Shown piece by piece: positions 1 to 8,153 of a DNA stretch of 64,000 nucleotides (positions are counted from its first letter, which is position 1; the number at the start of each line of letters is the position of its first letter). Source of the stretch: Mycobacterium gastri (lineage in GTDB: Bacteria; Actinomycetota; Actinomycetes; Mycobacteriales; Mycobacteriaceae). The DNA is taken from NCBI RefSeq assembly GCF_002102175.1, contig NZ_LQOX01000153.1:43036-107035 (forward strand), written 5' to 3'. A program made the translations under genes and the position numbers. The notes beneath the pieces are model-generated. The model made no database searches and was not told the origin of the DNA. It saw only the letters and a program-made list of their open reading frames with translations.

Positions 1-177
1 GACAAGCCGACCGGTGCGGTCGTCGGGCGCCAGCCGTTCGGTGGCTCGCGCGGGTCGGGCACCAACGACAAGGCGGGTTCGCCGCTGAACCTGTTGCGCT
101 GGACGTCGGCGCGCACCATCAAGGAGACGTTCGTCCCGGCGACCGCCCACCGTTACCCGCACATGGCTGCCGACTGA
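1..177 (+). CDS. pruA: 1-pyrroline-5-carboxylate dehydrogenase, C-terminal end (partial)
   Basis: The first 58 codons read in frame from the window edge and end at TGA 175-177. The fragment contains the QPFGGSRGSGTNDKAG stretch typical of the C-terminal part of delta-1-pyrroline-5-carboxylate dehydrogenases, which oxidise glutamate semialdehyde to glutamate with NAD+. The stop codon overlaps the ATG of the proline dehydrogenase gene by one base (TGATG), so the two steps of proline catabolism are translationally coupled, as in the Rv1187-Rv1188 pair of M. tuberculosis. The catalytic part of the protein lies outside the window. Confidence 0.9.
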   Translation, partial: DKPTGAVVGRQPFGGSRGSGTNDKAGSPLNLLRWTSARTIKETFVPATAHRYPHMAAD

Positions 178-1136
178 TGGCCCGGTTGTTCGCCCGCACC
201 CTGCGTCCGGCCCTGCTGGCGGCCGGACGGTCTGATAGGTTGCGGCTCATGACCGGGCGCTCGTCGCTGACCCGGCGGGTGGTGCGCCGGTTCGTGCCCG
301 GTGAAACTCTGGATAGTGTCCTGGAAGTGGTTGCGGCGCTGCGTGCTTCGGGCCGCTATGTCAGCATCGACTACCTCGGCGAGAATGTCACCGACACGGA
401 AGGCGCCGCGGCCACCGTGCGGGCCTACCTCGACCTGCTCGATGCGCTGGGCCGGCGGCCGGACACGGCATTCGACGGGGTACGACCGCTGGAGGTGTCG
501 GTCAAGCTGTCGGCGCTGGGGCAGGCACTGGATCGCGACGGTCAGAAGATCGCCTTGGACAATGCCCGCACCATCTGCGAGCGGGCCGAGCAGGTCGGGG
601 TGTGGGTCACCGTGGACGCCGAAGACCACACCACCACCGATTCGACCCTGTCGATATCGGGGGATCTGCGAGTCGATTTCGGTTGGCTGGGCACGGTTGT
701 GCAGGCATATCTGCGGCGCACGCTTGCGGATTGCCGGGAGCTGGCCTCGGTGGGTGCCCGGGTGCGACTGTGCAAGGGCGCTTACGACGAGCCCGCAGCG
801 GTGGCCTACCGGGACGGCGCCGAGATCACCGACTCCTACCTGCGGTGCCTGCACGTTCTGCTGTCGGGTTCCGGGTATCCGATGGTGGCGTCGCACGACC
901 CGGAGATCATCGGCGCGGCCGGCGGCATGGCTGCCGAATTAGGTTGTAGCGCAAGCGAGTTCGAATACCAGATGCTGTATGGCATCCGCGACGACGAGCA
1001 GCGGCGGCTGGCCGCCGCCGGTAATCAGGTGCGCGTGTACGTGCCGTTCGGCAGTCAGTGGTACGGCTATTTCATGAGACGCCTGGCCGAACGCCCGGCG
1101 AACCTCGCGTTTTTCCTGCGGGCCTTGGTGCGCTGA
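177..1136 (+). CDS. putB: Proline dehydrogenase PutB
   Basis: This 319-residue protein is a monofunctional FAD-dependent proline dehydrogenase. It oxidises L-proline to 1-pyrroline-5-carboxylate and hands the product to the dehydrogenase encoded just upstream. Visible family features are LEVSVKLSALG, the DAEDHTTTDSTL region, RLCKGAYDE, and the C-terminal YVPFGSQWYGYFMRRLAERP signature that binds substrate. Length and order match Rv1188. The ATG overlaps the pruA stop, which fixes the start. The gene ends against a large inverted array of 20-bp repeats that separates it from a convergent tetR gene. In M. tuberculosis sigI and Rv1190 follow; here they are replaced by a TetR/acyl-CoA operon. Confidence 0.95.
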   Translation: MARLFARTLRPALLAAGRSDRLRLMTGRSSLTRRVVRRFVPGETLDSVLEVVAALRASGRYVSIDYLGENVTDTEGAAATVRAYLDLLDALGRRPDTAFDGVRPLEVSVKLSALGQALDRDGQKIALDNARTICERAEQVGVWVTVDAEDHTTTDSTLSISGDLRVDFGWLGTVVQAYLRRTLADCRELASVGARVRLCKGAYDEPAAVAYRDGAEITDSYLRCLHVLLSGSGYPMVASHDPEIIGAAGGMAAELGCSASEFEYQMLYGIRDDEQRRLAAAGNQVRVYVPFGSQWYGYFMRRLAERPANLAFFLRALVR

Positions 1137-1150
1137 GTGCGTCGGGTGTG

Positions 1151-1500
1151 CGTCGAGTGTGCGTTGGTGGCGTCGAGTGTGCGTTGGTGGCGTCGAGTGT
1201 GCGTTGGGGCCGTCGAGTGTGCGTTGGTGGCGTCGAGTGAGCGTTGGTGGCGTCGAGTGTGCCCACTGGGCGGGTTTTCTGCGGGTCGGCCGCCCTGGCC
1301 GCACACTCGACGCCTTGGCTGCACACTCGCCGCCGCCGCTGCACACTCGACGCCATCACTGCACACTCGCCGCCATCACTGCACACTCGCCGCCATCACT
1401 GCACACTCGCCGCCGCCGCTGCACACTCGCCGCCGCCGCTGCACACTCGACGCCACCAACGCACACTCGACGCCATCACTCCACACTCGGCGCAGCCAGC
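1151..1500. repeat. 20-bp repeat array arranged as a giant inverted repeat
   Basis: About six direct copies of a 20-bp unit (cgtcgagtgtgcgttggtgg and variants, 1151-1268) are followed after a short GC-rich spacer by ten copies of the reverse-complement unit (gcacactcgacgccaccaac and variants, 1301-1500). The two arms can pair into a hairpin of over 100 bp. The array sits exactly between the convergent ends of putB (1136) and tetR (1507). It may act as a bidirectional terminator or may be a spreading repeat. The same unit family recurs at 17161-17260, also at a convergent junction. Confidence 0.9.
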
Positions 1501-1506
1501 ACACAT

Positions 1507-2154
1507 TCAGCGCGGCTTCGACGCGTTGCGGGCAGGCCGCGGCCGGTCACCGCAGAAACCCCGCACCACATGCGCGCGCACGAAATCGGCTACGGCTTCA
1601 GGGGCATCGGGGTCGTCCATATCGCGGATCGGCGATGGCATGCTGAACAACGAGAACAGGATGCGGGCGAACCACTCGCCGGCCGCCTCGACGTCGAGGT
1701 CTTTGCGGACCTCGCCGGTGAGCTTGGCGGCGGCGAGGTAGGGCGCGAAGAAGTCGACGCTTTCGCGCAGTAGCACCGCGACGTCCTTGGTCAGCAACAG
1801 GCTGACGGCGTCCTCGTCGAAATACTTCGCCGAGGCTATCGCCTGACGCGCCTGCGTAACGAATACCGCTGCGTGGCTCAATTTTTCCTCCAACACGCTG
1901 CCCCGGCTCATGGCTTTGGACATCTCGCGGTAGAACTGTTGCGAAGCATGCTCGGCGCAGGCTTCCATGATGGCGGCCTTGCCCGGGAAGTACTCGTAGA
2001 TGGTGCTGCGGGATACCCCGGCCAGCCTGGCGATGTCGACGATCGTCGTCTTGCGTAATCCGTGCTTGCGGAAACAGCCGTACGCCGCCCCGATGATGAG
2101 CTCGCGCGTATCGCCCGCCTGGAGCACCGCAGAAGCCGTCCGCACCCAGATCAC
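1507..2154 (-). CDS. TetR-family transcriptional regulator
   Basis: This 215-residue protein has an N-terminal TetR helix-turn-helix at about residues 15-62 (IIGAAYGCFRKHG, TTIVDIARLAGVSRSTIYEY) and a divergent C-terminal ligand domain. Its ATG overlaps the stop of the Ltp2-like gene (ATGA), so it is the last gene of the acyl-CoA operon and probably autoregulates it. Likely binding sites are the palindromes in the divergent promoter region at 4719-4923. The inducer is probably an acyl-CoA intermediate; this is inferred only from the neighbouring genes. Confidence 0.85.
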   Translation of the reverse strand: MIWVRTASAVLQAGDTRELIIGAAYGCFRKHGLRKTTIVDIARLAGVSRSTIYEYFPGKAAIMEACAEHASQQFYREMSKAMSRGSVLEEKLSHAAVFVTQARQAIASAKYFDEDAVSLLLTKDVAVLLRESVDFFAPYLAAAKLTGEVRKDLDVEAAGEWFARILFSLFSMPSPIRDMDDPDAPEAVADFVRAHVVRGFCGDRPRPARNASKPR

Positions 2155-3320
2155 CCGGCCGGCGCGAGAATCAGGCCGCTGGTGGACACCCCGGTTCCCG
2201 ACGTGACCAGGACATGTTCGACGTCGTCGACCTGGTTGCAGGAGGCGCCGCGCACCTGACGAACTCCCTCGGTGATGCCGTTCATGCCGTGGATGTAGGC
2301 CTCGCCCAGTAGACCGCCGTTGGTGTTGATCGGCAGCATCCCGCCCAGCGACAGGTTCTCGACGGTGGCGAAGTCCTTGGCCTCACCGCGCCCGCAGAAG
2401 CCGAGCTCCTCGAGCTGAACGAACACGAAAGGCGTGAAATGGTCGTAGAGGAAAGCGGTTTGGATGTCGGCGGGCTTGAGACCCGAATCCCGCCACAGCC
2501 GCCGGGCCACCACCTCCATCTCCGGCAGGCCGGTGATGTCCTCGCGGTAGTAGCTGGTCATCATCTCGCCCTCGGCGGCGGCGCCCTGGGCGGCCGCGGT
2601 GATCACCGCAGGCGGCTGCCGAAGGTCCCGCGCCCGCTGCGTGCTGGTCACCACCAGCGCGACACCGCCGTCGCTTTCCTGGCAGCAGTCCAGCAGCCGC
2701 AGCACGGGTTCGACGATCCAGCGCGAACTCTGGTGGTCAGCCAACGCGATCGGCCGCTGATAGAACCACGCGTCGGGGTTGCGGGCCCCATGAGCACGGT
2801 CGACGACGGCGATCGCGCCGAAGTGCTCGTTGGTGACGCCGTAGGCCGACATGTAGCGCTGGGCGTGCAGCGCGACCCATGCTGCCGGGGTGAGCAACCC
2901 GAACGGTGCGTAATGCGCCATGAACAGCGGAGTTTCGCTGCTGGTGCGCCCGCTGCCGCCGAACCGCAGGCCGGAACGCTCGTTGAACGCGCGGTAGCAC
3001 ACCACCACGTGGGCCACACCCGTGGCTATCGCCATTGCCGCGTGCACCACCGTCCCGGCCGCCGCGCCGCCGCCGTGTGGCACCCGGCTGAAGAAGTTGA
3101 GGTCGCCGATTCCGACGTTGCGCGCGATGGCGATCTCGTCGCTGGCGTCCATGGTGAAGGTGACCATGCCGTCGACGTCGCCGGGCGCCACACCGGCGTC
3201 GTCGAGTGCGGCGCTGACCGCCTCGCACGCCAATTGCAGCTCGCTGCGCCCGGACTCCTTGGAGAACTCGGTCTGGCCGATTCCCGCAATGGCCGCGGCA
3301 CCGGCCAGCAAGCCGGTCAT
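2151..3320 (-). CDS. Thiolase-like lipid-transfer protein (Ltp2 type)
   Basis: This 389-residue protein has a thiolase-superfamily fold of the SCP-x/Ltp2 type (AIAGIGQTEFSKESGRSELQL at the start; NLSLGGMLPINTNGGLLGEAYIHG and HVLVTSGTGVSTSGLI near the end). In Mycobacterium, Ltp2 pairs with the DUF35 domain of ChsH2 and acts as a retro-aldolase that splits propionyl-CoA from a steroid 17-hydroxy side-chain CoA. The DUF35 and MaoC partners are directly upstream, so a similar aldol cleavage is plausible. The ATG at 3320 overlaps the upstream MaoC stop. The true substrate (sterol side chain, bile-acid-like or aromatic acyl-CoA) cannot be read from the sequence. Confidence 0.85.
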   Translation of the reverse strand: MTGLLAGAAAIAGIGQTEFSKESGRSELQLACEAVSAALDDAGVAPGDVDGMVTFTMDASDEIAIARNVGIGDLNFFSRVPHGGGAAAGTVVHAAMAIATGVAHVVVCYRAFNERSGLRFGGSGRTSSETPLFMAHYAPFGLLTPAAWVALHAQRYMSAYGVTNEHFGAIAVVDRAHGARNPDAWFYQRPIALADHQSSRWIVEPVLRLLDCCQESDGGVALVVTSTQRARDLRQPPAVITAAAQGAAAEGEMMTSYYREDITGLPEMEVVARRLWRDSGLKPADIQTAFLYDHFTPFVFVQLEELGFCGRGEAKDFATVENLSLGGMLPINTNGGLLGEAYIHGMNGITEGVRQVRGASCNQVDDVEHVLVTSGTGVSTSGLILAPAG

Positions 3321-3760
3321 GCACCTGCCTTGTCGAGCAGGCTGAGTATCGCGGTGCCGGACACGTGCTTGCCCAGGCTGTTGGCGGCCTGGAACGTCAC
3401 TTCGACGAACTTCTCGCCGCCCGAGCCGGCCGACTTGCCCGTCACACTGCCGGTGAAGCGCAGCGGGTCGTCCGGAAAGCACGGCACGCCAAGGCGAATC
3501 GAGAGCTTCTTGACCATCGCCTCGGGCCCGGCCCAATCGGTCAGGAAACGGACGCACAACCCGTTGGTGGTCAAGATGTTCATGAACACGTTGGGCGAAC
3601 CCTGCTTGTTGGCGTAGTCACGGTCGTGATGCACCGGCATGAAATCCCGCGATGCGATGGCGCCGGCGACGATAATCGTTGTGGTGACCGGGATCTCGAG
3701 CGGAGTCAGCTCGTCGCCCACGGCCACGTCGGCCCATCTCAGAGTGCTGACCGCCGTCAT
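3317..3760 (-). CDS. MaoC-like enoyl-CoA hydratase subunit (ChsH1-like)
   Basis: This 147-residue single hot-dog protein contains the MaoC hydratase motif region (AGAIASRDFMPVHHDRDYANKQ), with the conserved Asp-His pair near residue 40. Its size and position just before an Ltp2-like gene match ChsH1 (Rv3541c), one half of the heteromeric hydratase that adds water to the enoyl-CoA of the shortened cholesterol side chain. It overlaps both neighbours by four bases (ATGA), so equimolar production with the DUF35 and Ltp2-like proteins is likely. It probably forms a heteromer with the MaoC protein encoded at 4176-4718. Confidence 0.85.
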   Translation of the reverse strand: MTAVSTLRWADVAVGDELTPLEIPVTTTIIVAGAIASRDFMPVHHDRDYANKQGSPNVFMNILTTNGLCVRFLTDWAGPEAMVKKLSIRLGVPCFPDDPLRFTGSVTGKSAGSGGEKFVEVTFQAANSLGKHVSGTAILSLLDKAGA

Positions 3761-4176
3761 CGAGATCCTCCCGGGACTCGCGAGCTGGGACGGAACTGGT
3801 GCAGCACCAAGTCATCGTCGAACCTCTGGTAGAACACCTCGACCGGCATCCCGACCGCGACATCGGCCGGATCGATGTCGCAGAGATTGGACACCAACCG
3901 CACCCCTTCCGCCAGTTCCACCAGCACCACGATGTAGGGGTAATCGAAGAACGGAAACCGCGGCTGGTGCGGCATCACGTAGCTGAAGACGGTGCCGCGG
4001 CCCGACGACTCGACAGCCGTCCAGTCCAGGGAGCGGCACCCGGGACACATGGGGCGCGGCGGGTGGCGCAGTGCTGTGCATCCGTTACAGCGCTGGATCA
4101 GTAGTTTGTGCTCACGCAGTCCGCGCCAAAAGAATTCGGTGTCTGGGCTGATTGCCGGTGCCGGGCGGGTCGCCAT
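3757..4176 (-). CDS. DUF35 / OB-fold zinc-ribbon acyl-CoA-associated protein
   Basis: This 139-residue protein has a zinc ribbon with two CxxC pairs (CNGC ... CPGC, about residues 30-50) followed by an OB-fold (GRGTVFSYVMPHQPRFPFFDYPYIVVLVEL), which is the DUF35 architecture. In ChsH2 (Rv3542c) this part is the C-terminal domain that docks Ltp2; here it is a free-standing gene. ATG 4176 overlaps the stop of the MaoC-like gene upstream, and its own stop overlaps the ChsH1-like start. It most likely bridges hydratase and thiolase-like aldolase. Confidence 0.85.
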   Translation of the reverse strand: MATRPAPAISPDTEFFWRGLREHKLLIQRCNGCTALRHPPRPMCPGCRSLDWTAVESSGRGTVFSYVMPHQPRFPFFDYPYIVVLVELAEGVRLVSNLCDIDPADVAVGMPVEVFYQRFDDDLVLHQFRPSSRVPGGSR

Positions 4177-4718
4177 CAGCGCTTCGGCCTGAATCGCAGG
4201 ACCCGGAATCGTTGGCGGCCCAGCACCTCTGAATGCTGGTCGGCATAGGTCGTCACCCAGGTGAGGAAGAAGCCGGTGCCCAGCGCGGTCTCCTTTTCGT
4301 CGGAGACGTCCTCGTACACCGTCATCGCACTGATCACGTCGCCCAGGCGCGGGTAGCGTTCGATCTCGAACTCCGAGTTCACCGCCACCGTGCTGGTATA
4401 TCCGGCCTCGTCGAGGAATTCCGTTGGGTTGGAAGTGATTTCGGTCGGAGCTCCGCCCCGCTCCCGGATCCCTGCCAGCTTCGGCGCCGGCATTGTCCAC
4501 GTCTGCAGCATCACCGGCGGTGACACGATGCCGCCGAACCTCGACGTGGCCGCGAACTCCGGATCCAGGTACACCGGGTTCATGTCGTCGAGCGCATGCG
4601 CCCAATGCCGAATCATCGGCTGATTGACCGGATCCGGCGCCACCAAAGGCTTTCCGGTACCACCGGTGTGCTGCCCGACGAGAGCCCGCAACTTGGCGCG
4701 GATCTCGGCTGACGCCAC
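4176..4718 (-). CDS. MaoC/FAS1-like dehydratase domain protein (ChsH2 N-half-like)
   Basis: This hot-dog protein carries DPVNQPMIRHWAHALDDMNPVYLDPEFA and RFGGIVSPPVMLQTW, the pattern of the N-terminal MaoC-like domain of ChsH2. I chose GTG 4718 because a GGGAGG ribosome site lies just upstream; it gives 180 residues. An ATG at 4787 would give 203 residues but has a less family-like N-terminus. It is the first gene of a five-gene overlapping operon. With the ChsH1-like protein it should form the working enoyl-CoA hydratase. Confidence 0.8.
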   Translation of the reverse strand: MASAEIRAKLRALVGQHTGGTGKPLVAPDPVNQPMIRHWAHALDDMNPVYLDPEFAATSRFGGIVSPPVMLQTWTMPAPKLAGIRERGGAPTEITSNPTEFLDEAGYTSTVAVNSEFEIERYPRLGDVISAMTVYEDVSDEKETALGTGFFLTWVTTYADQHSEVLGRQRFRVLRFRPKR

Positions 4719-4923
4719 GGCACCCTCCCGTTGCAGATCGGTCAGAGAACCAGCTGATCGGACACATCGACACAAGATGTTCGCCAATGTGTTTACCCGG
4801 GGGCGACGTTGGTTGTCAATATGCCTGAAATTGCCGGTAATTCGGGCTGACGCTCGTTGACTCCGAACTGCGGCCGGTGTACACCAGGTGTTGATATGAC
4901 CGATATTCGGTTTGGGGATGCAG
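4719..4923. promoter_or_regulatory. Divergent promoter region with three short palindromes
   Basis: This is the spacer between the MaoC-led operon (minus) and the aldehyde dehydrogenase gene (plus). By eye it holds AATTGCCGGTAATT at 4829-4842 (12 of 14 bases palindromic), GGTGTACACC at 4876-4885 (perfect), and ACCGA-TAT-TCGGT at 4899-4911, just before the dehydrogenase start. Any of these could be the operator of the TetR protein at 1507-2154. I saw no clear -10/-35 pair that settles which. Confidence 0.45.
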
Positions 4924-6381
4924 ATGGCTGAATCACCTCTTGTCGACAGCTACCAGCTCTATATCGGCGGACGCTGGGTCGAACCGCACAATGGCCGCTA
5001 CGACGACATCTCGCCATCCACCGGCGCGACGATCGCCACCGCGCCGGACGCCAGCGTCGGCCAGGTCGCCGAGGCGATCGAGGCCGCCCGTCGCGCATTC
5101 GACGAAGGCCCCTGGCCGGCGATGAGCCACCAACAACGCGCCGGCTGCCTGACTCAGCTCGGCGAGGCGCTGAAACAGCACGCCGACGAGTTCTTCAGCT
5201 TGTCCCAGGCCGAATGGGGATGCACGGCCAACGAGCGCATGATGCAGATCGACAGCGTGTCTTTCATCGTGCAGCGCGCCGGCCAACTCGCCACCACGCT
5301 GCGCGAGGAGCCGATCGGGTCACATGGCGCCGGTGCCACCGTGCTCTGTCACGAGCCGCTGGGTGTCGTCTCCATCCTGACGCCGTGGAACTTCCCGCAC
5401 AGCCTCAACGTCATGAAGGTCAGCCGGGCCCTGGCGGCCGGCAACACCGTTGTGCTCAAGCCGTCGCCGCTGACCCCGCTGGCCGGCCTGGCGCTGGCCC
5501 GAATGATCGACGAGCACACCGACATCCCGCCCGGGGTGGTCAATGTCGTCACGCCCAGCAGCATCGAGGCCAGCAAGCTGCTGGCCGTCGACCCGCGAAT
5601 CGACATGGTCAGCTTCACCGGCAGTTCGGCGGTCGGCCGGGAGGTGATGGCCGCCGCGGCCGGCACCATGAAGCGGGTCCTGCTGGAGTGCGGCGGCAAG
5701 TCGGCGAGCATCGTGCTGGACGACGCCGCGCTGACCGACGAGTTGCTGCAGCGGATGTTGTTCGAGTCCTGCCTATTGCATGCCGGCCAGGCATGCATCC
5801 TGCAGAGCCGGCTGCTGCTGCCCGACGCGATGCACGACGACGTCGTCGACCGGCTCGTGGCGCTGGCGCGTCAGGTGAAGGTCGGCGATCCCGCCGATCC
5901 GGAGGTCCAGATGGGCCCGTTGATCAGTGAGCAACAACGGCAGCGAGTCGAGGGCCTGGTCTCCCGCGCGCTCGGTGACGGCGCCACCCTGGCCACCGGC
6001 GGCCGGCGTCCGCCGGCGCTGGAAACGGGCTTCTATTACGAGCCGACGATCCTGACCGGCTCGACCCCGGACGCGACCATTGCGCAGGAGGAAGTCTTCG
6101 GGCCGGTGTTGACCGTTATGCGTTACCGCGACGACGACGAGGCGGTCGCGATCGCCAACAACTCGCAGTACGGCCTGTCCGGCGCGGTGTGGGGCACCGA
6201 CGCCGAACGCGCCGTCGGTGTCGCTCGCCGCATCCGCACCGGCCAGATCGCGGTGAACGGCTTCGGTCCCGGCGACGCGCCGTTCGGCGGTTTCAAACAG
6301 AGCGGCCTGGGCCGCGAGGGCGGCGGAATCGCCGGCCTGCACCAGTACATGGAGCGCAAGGCGATCGGGATGCCCGCCTGA
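4924..6381 (+). CDS. NAD(P)+-dependent aldehyde dehydrogenase
   Basis: This protein of about 485 residues belongs to the aldehyde dehydrogenase superfamily. Seen in order are the cofactor-binding LTPWNFPHSLNVMKVSRALAAG stretch, FTGSSAVGREVM, the general base Glu in LLECGGKS, the catalytic Cys in HAGQACI, and the C-terminal EEVFGPVL and FGGFKQSGLGRE motifs. All key residues are present. The ATG at 4924 has a GGGG stretch eight bases upstream; TTG 4912 and ATG 4918 are alternatives. It is divergent from the MaoC/Ltp2 operon and probably co-regulated. If that operon releases an aldehyde by retro-aldol cleavage, this enzyme could oxidise it; this is inference. Confidence 0.88.
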   Translation: MAESPLVDSYQLYIGGRWVEPHNGRYDDISPSTGATIATAPDASVGQVAEAIEAARRAFDEGPWPAMSHQQRAGCLTQLGEALKQHADEFFSLSQAEWGCTANERMMQIDSVSFIVQRAGQLATTLREEPIGSHGAGATVLCHEPLGVVSILTPWNFPHSLNVMKVSRALAAGNTVVLKPSPLTPLAGLALARMIDEHTDIPPGVVNVVTPSSIEASKLLAVDPRIDMVSFTGSSAVGREVMAAAAGTMKRVLLECGGKSASIVLDDAALTDELLQRMLFESCLLHAGQACILQSRLLLPDAMHDDVVDRLVALARQVKVGDPADPEVQMGPLISEQQRQRVEGLVSRALGDGATLATGGRRPPALETGFYYEPTILTGSTPDATIAQEEVFGPVLTVMRYRDDDEAVAIANNSQYGLSGAVWGTDAERAVGVARRIRTGQIAVNGFGPGDAPFGGFKQSGLGREGGGIAGLHQYMERKAIGMPA

Positions 6382-6455
6382 GGGATGCGGCAAAACGGCC
6401 CGTCCCAGACCCATTCCGATTGTCACGAGCAAAGTTCGCATGCGAAGCTCTCGGG

Positions 6456-7364
6456 ATGGTCGTCGCAATTGCCCGTCCCAAGATCGAAGGAAACATCGCG
6501 GTCGGTGAGGACCGCCAGATCGGTTTCGCCGAGTTCGGCGCCCCGCAGGGACGTGCGGTTTTCTGGCTGCACGGCACCCCCGGTGCCCGCCGGCAGATCC
6601 CGACCGAGGCCCGGGTCTATGCCGAACACCACAACGTCCGGCTGATCGGCGTCGACCGGCCCGGCATCGGTTCGTCGACGCCGTATCAGTACGAGACCAT
6701 CTCCGCGTTCGCCGACGACATGCGGACCATCGCCGACACCCTCGGAATCGAGAAGATGGCCGTCGTCGGCCTGTCCGGCGGCGGACCCTACACGCTGGCC
6801 TGCGCCGCCGGGCTGCCCGACAAGGTGGTGGCCGCCGGGGTGCTCGGTGGGGTGGCACCGACGCACGGTCCCGACGCGATCAGCGGGGGTGTGATGAACC
6901 TCGGTGTGCGGGTGGCGCCGTTGCTCAAGCTGGGCGGTAGCCCGCTGCGGCTGTCCGCCAGCCTGCTGATCCGGGCGGCCCGGCCGGTCGCGTCCCCGGC
7001 ACTGGACGTGTACGCGCTGCTCTCACCCCAGGCCGACCGGCATCTGCTGGCCCGTCCCGAGTTCAAGGCGATGTTTCTGGACGACCTGCTCAACGGCAGC
7101 CGCAAGCAGCTGGCCGCGCCGTTTGCCGACGTCATCGTGTTCGCCCGGGACTGGGGATTCCGGCTCGAGGAGGTGAGGGTCCCGGTCCGCTGGTGGCACG
7201 GCGACCACGACCACATCATTCCGTTCTCCCACGGGGAGCACGTCGTTTCGCGCCTGCCCAACGCCGAGCTGTTCCACCTTCCGGGAGAAAGCCACCTCGC
7301 CGGGCTGGGCCGCGGCGAGGAGATCTTGGCGACCTTGATGAAGGTCTGGGACGAGGAGGGCTGA
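6456..7364 (+). CDS. Alpha/beta hydrolase (Rv1191-like)
   Basis: This 302-residue alpha/beta hydrolase has an oxyanion-hole HGTPG motif, a GLSGGG nucleophile elbow (Ser at about residue 107) and a C-terminal His in the PGESHLAG segment. An acid residue is available near WHGDHDHIIPF. Position and length match Rv1191. The ATG at 6456 agrees with the family N-terminus. It is followed three bases later by a second hydrolase and then fadD36, so the three form one operon. The substrate is unknown. Confidence 0.85.
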   Translation: MVVAIARPKIEGNIAVGEDRQIGFAEFGAPQGRAVFWLHGTPGARRQIPTEARVYAEHHNVRLIGVDRPGIGSSTPYQYETISAFADDMRTIADTLGIEKMAVVGLSGGGPYTLACAAGLPDKVVAAGVLGGVAPTHGPDAISGGVMNLGVRVAPLLKLGGSPLRLSASLLIRAARPVASPALDVYALLSPQADRHLLARPEFKAMFLDDLLNGSRKQLAAPFADVIVFARDWGFRLEEVRVPVRWWHGDHDHIIPFSHGEHVVSRLPNAELFHLPGESHLAGLGRGEEILATLMKVWDEEG

Positions 7365-7367
7365 TCG

Positions 7368-8144
7368 GTGTCCACGACCAACCCCGTCAGCGCCCCGCCA
7401 CTGGCGCTTTACCTCACCGACATCCCGCGCGCGGTGGCCGAGTACGGGCAATTGGTCAGCGTGCTGCCGCTGCGCCGGATGCTGCCGGTCGGTGACGGGC
7501 ATCCGGTGCTGGTGCTGCCCGGCCTGCTGGCCGGCGACGGTTCCACCTGGACGCTGCGGCGGCTGCTGCGTCGTCTCGGGTATCGGGCCCACGGCTGGGG
7601 CCTCGGCCGCAACATCGGTCCCACGCCCGAAGCGGTGCGCGGCATGGAACTGCGCCTCGAGGGGCTGCACGCCCGTTATGACGTTCCGCTCACCCTGATC
7701 GGCTGGAGTCTGGGCGGCATCTTCGCGCGTGCGCTGGCCCGGCGTCATCCGTCGGCGGTGCGTCAGGTGATCACCCTCGGCAGCCCGTTTCGGATGGAGG
7801 ACGAAGGCCAGACGCGCGCGACCCCCAGCTTCAAGCGCTACGCCCACCTGCACTCCGAACAGCATGTGCTGCCGTTGAAGTCCGAAGCCGAACCCATGCC
7901 GGTGCCCGCGACGGCGATCTACTCGCGCTTCGACGGTATGGTCGCCTGGCAGACCTGCATCAATCCGCCCGGGCCGCGCAGCGAGAACATCGCGGTACTG
8001 GCCAGCCATATCGGTTACGGCCACCATCCGGCGACGGTGTGGGCAATCGCCGACCGGCTGGCGCAACCGCGGGACAGCTGGACCCCGTTTCGTGCTCCGG
8101 CGCTGTTGCGGCCGCTGTTCCCGGATGTTGACTGGTCTGGGTAG
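7368..8144 (+). CDS. Alpha/beta hydrolase / lipase-like protein (Rv1192-like)
   Basis: This 258-residue protein has a VLVLPGLLAGDGSTW oxyanion region and a GWSLGG nucleophile elbow, the pattern of small lipase/acyltransferase-like alpha/beta hydrolases. It begins at GTG 7368, four bases after the previous stop, and is followed by fadD36 nine bases later. A partner that releases fatty acids for activation by FadD36 is a reasonable guess from the operon, but no activity is shown here. Confidence 0.8.
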   Translation: MSTTNPVSAPPLALYLTDIPRAVAEYGQLVSVLPLRRMLPVGDGHPVLVLPGLLAGDGSTWTLRRLLRRLGYRAHGWGLGRNIGPTPEAVRGMELRLEGLHARYDVPLTLIGWSLGGIFARALARRHPSAVRQVITLGSPFRMEDEGQTRATPSFKRYAHLHSEQHVLPLKSEAEPMPVPATAIYSRFDGMVAWQTCINPPGPRSENIAVLASHIGYGHHPATVWAIADRLAQPRDSWTPFRAPALLRPLFPDVDWSG

Positions 8145-8153
8145 CCTGCTCAA

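Noticed and set aside
1151..1500. CRISPR array
   Set aside because: Units are contiguous 20-bp tandem repeats without unique spacers, and no cas genes are present.
1058..1773. Several overlapping open frames across the 20-bp repeat array
   Set aside because: The 20-bp units keep frames open by chance and give repetitive His/Thr/Arg peptides.
2439..3617. Long plus-strand frame opposite the Ltp2-like gene
   Set aside because: Shadow of the real minus-strand gene; no recognisable domain.
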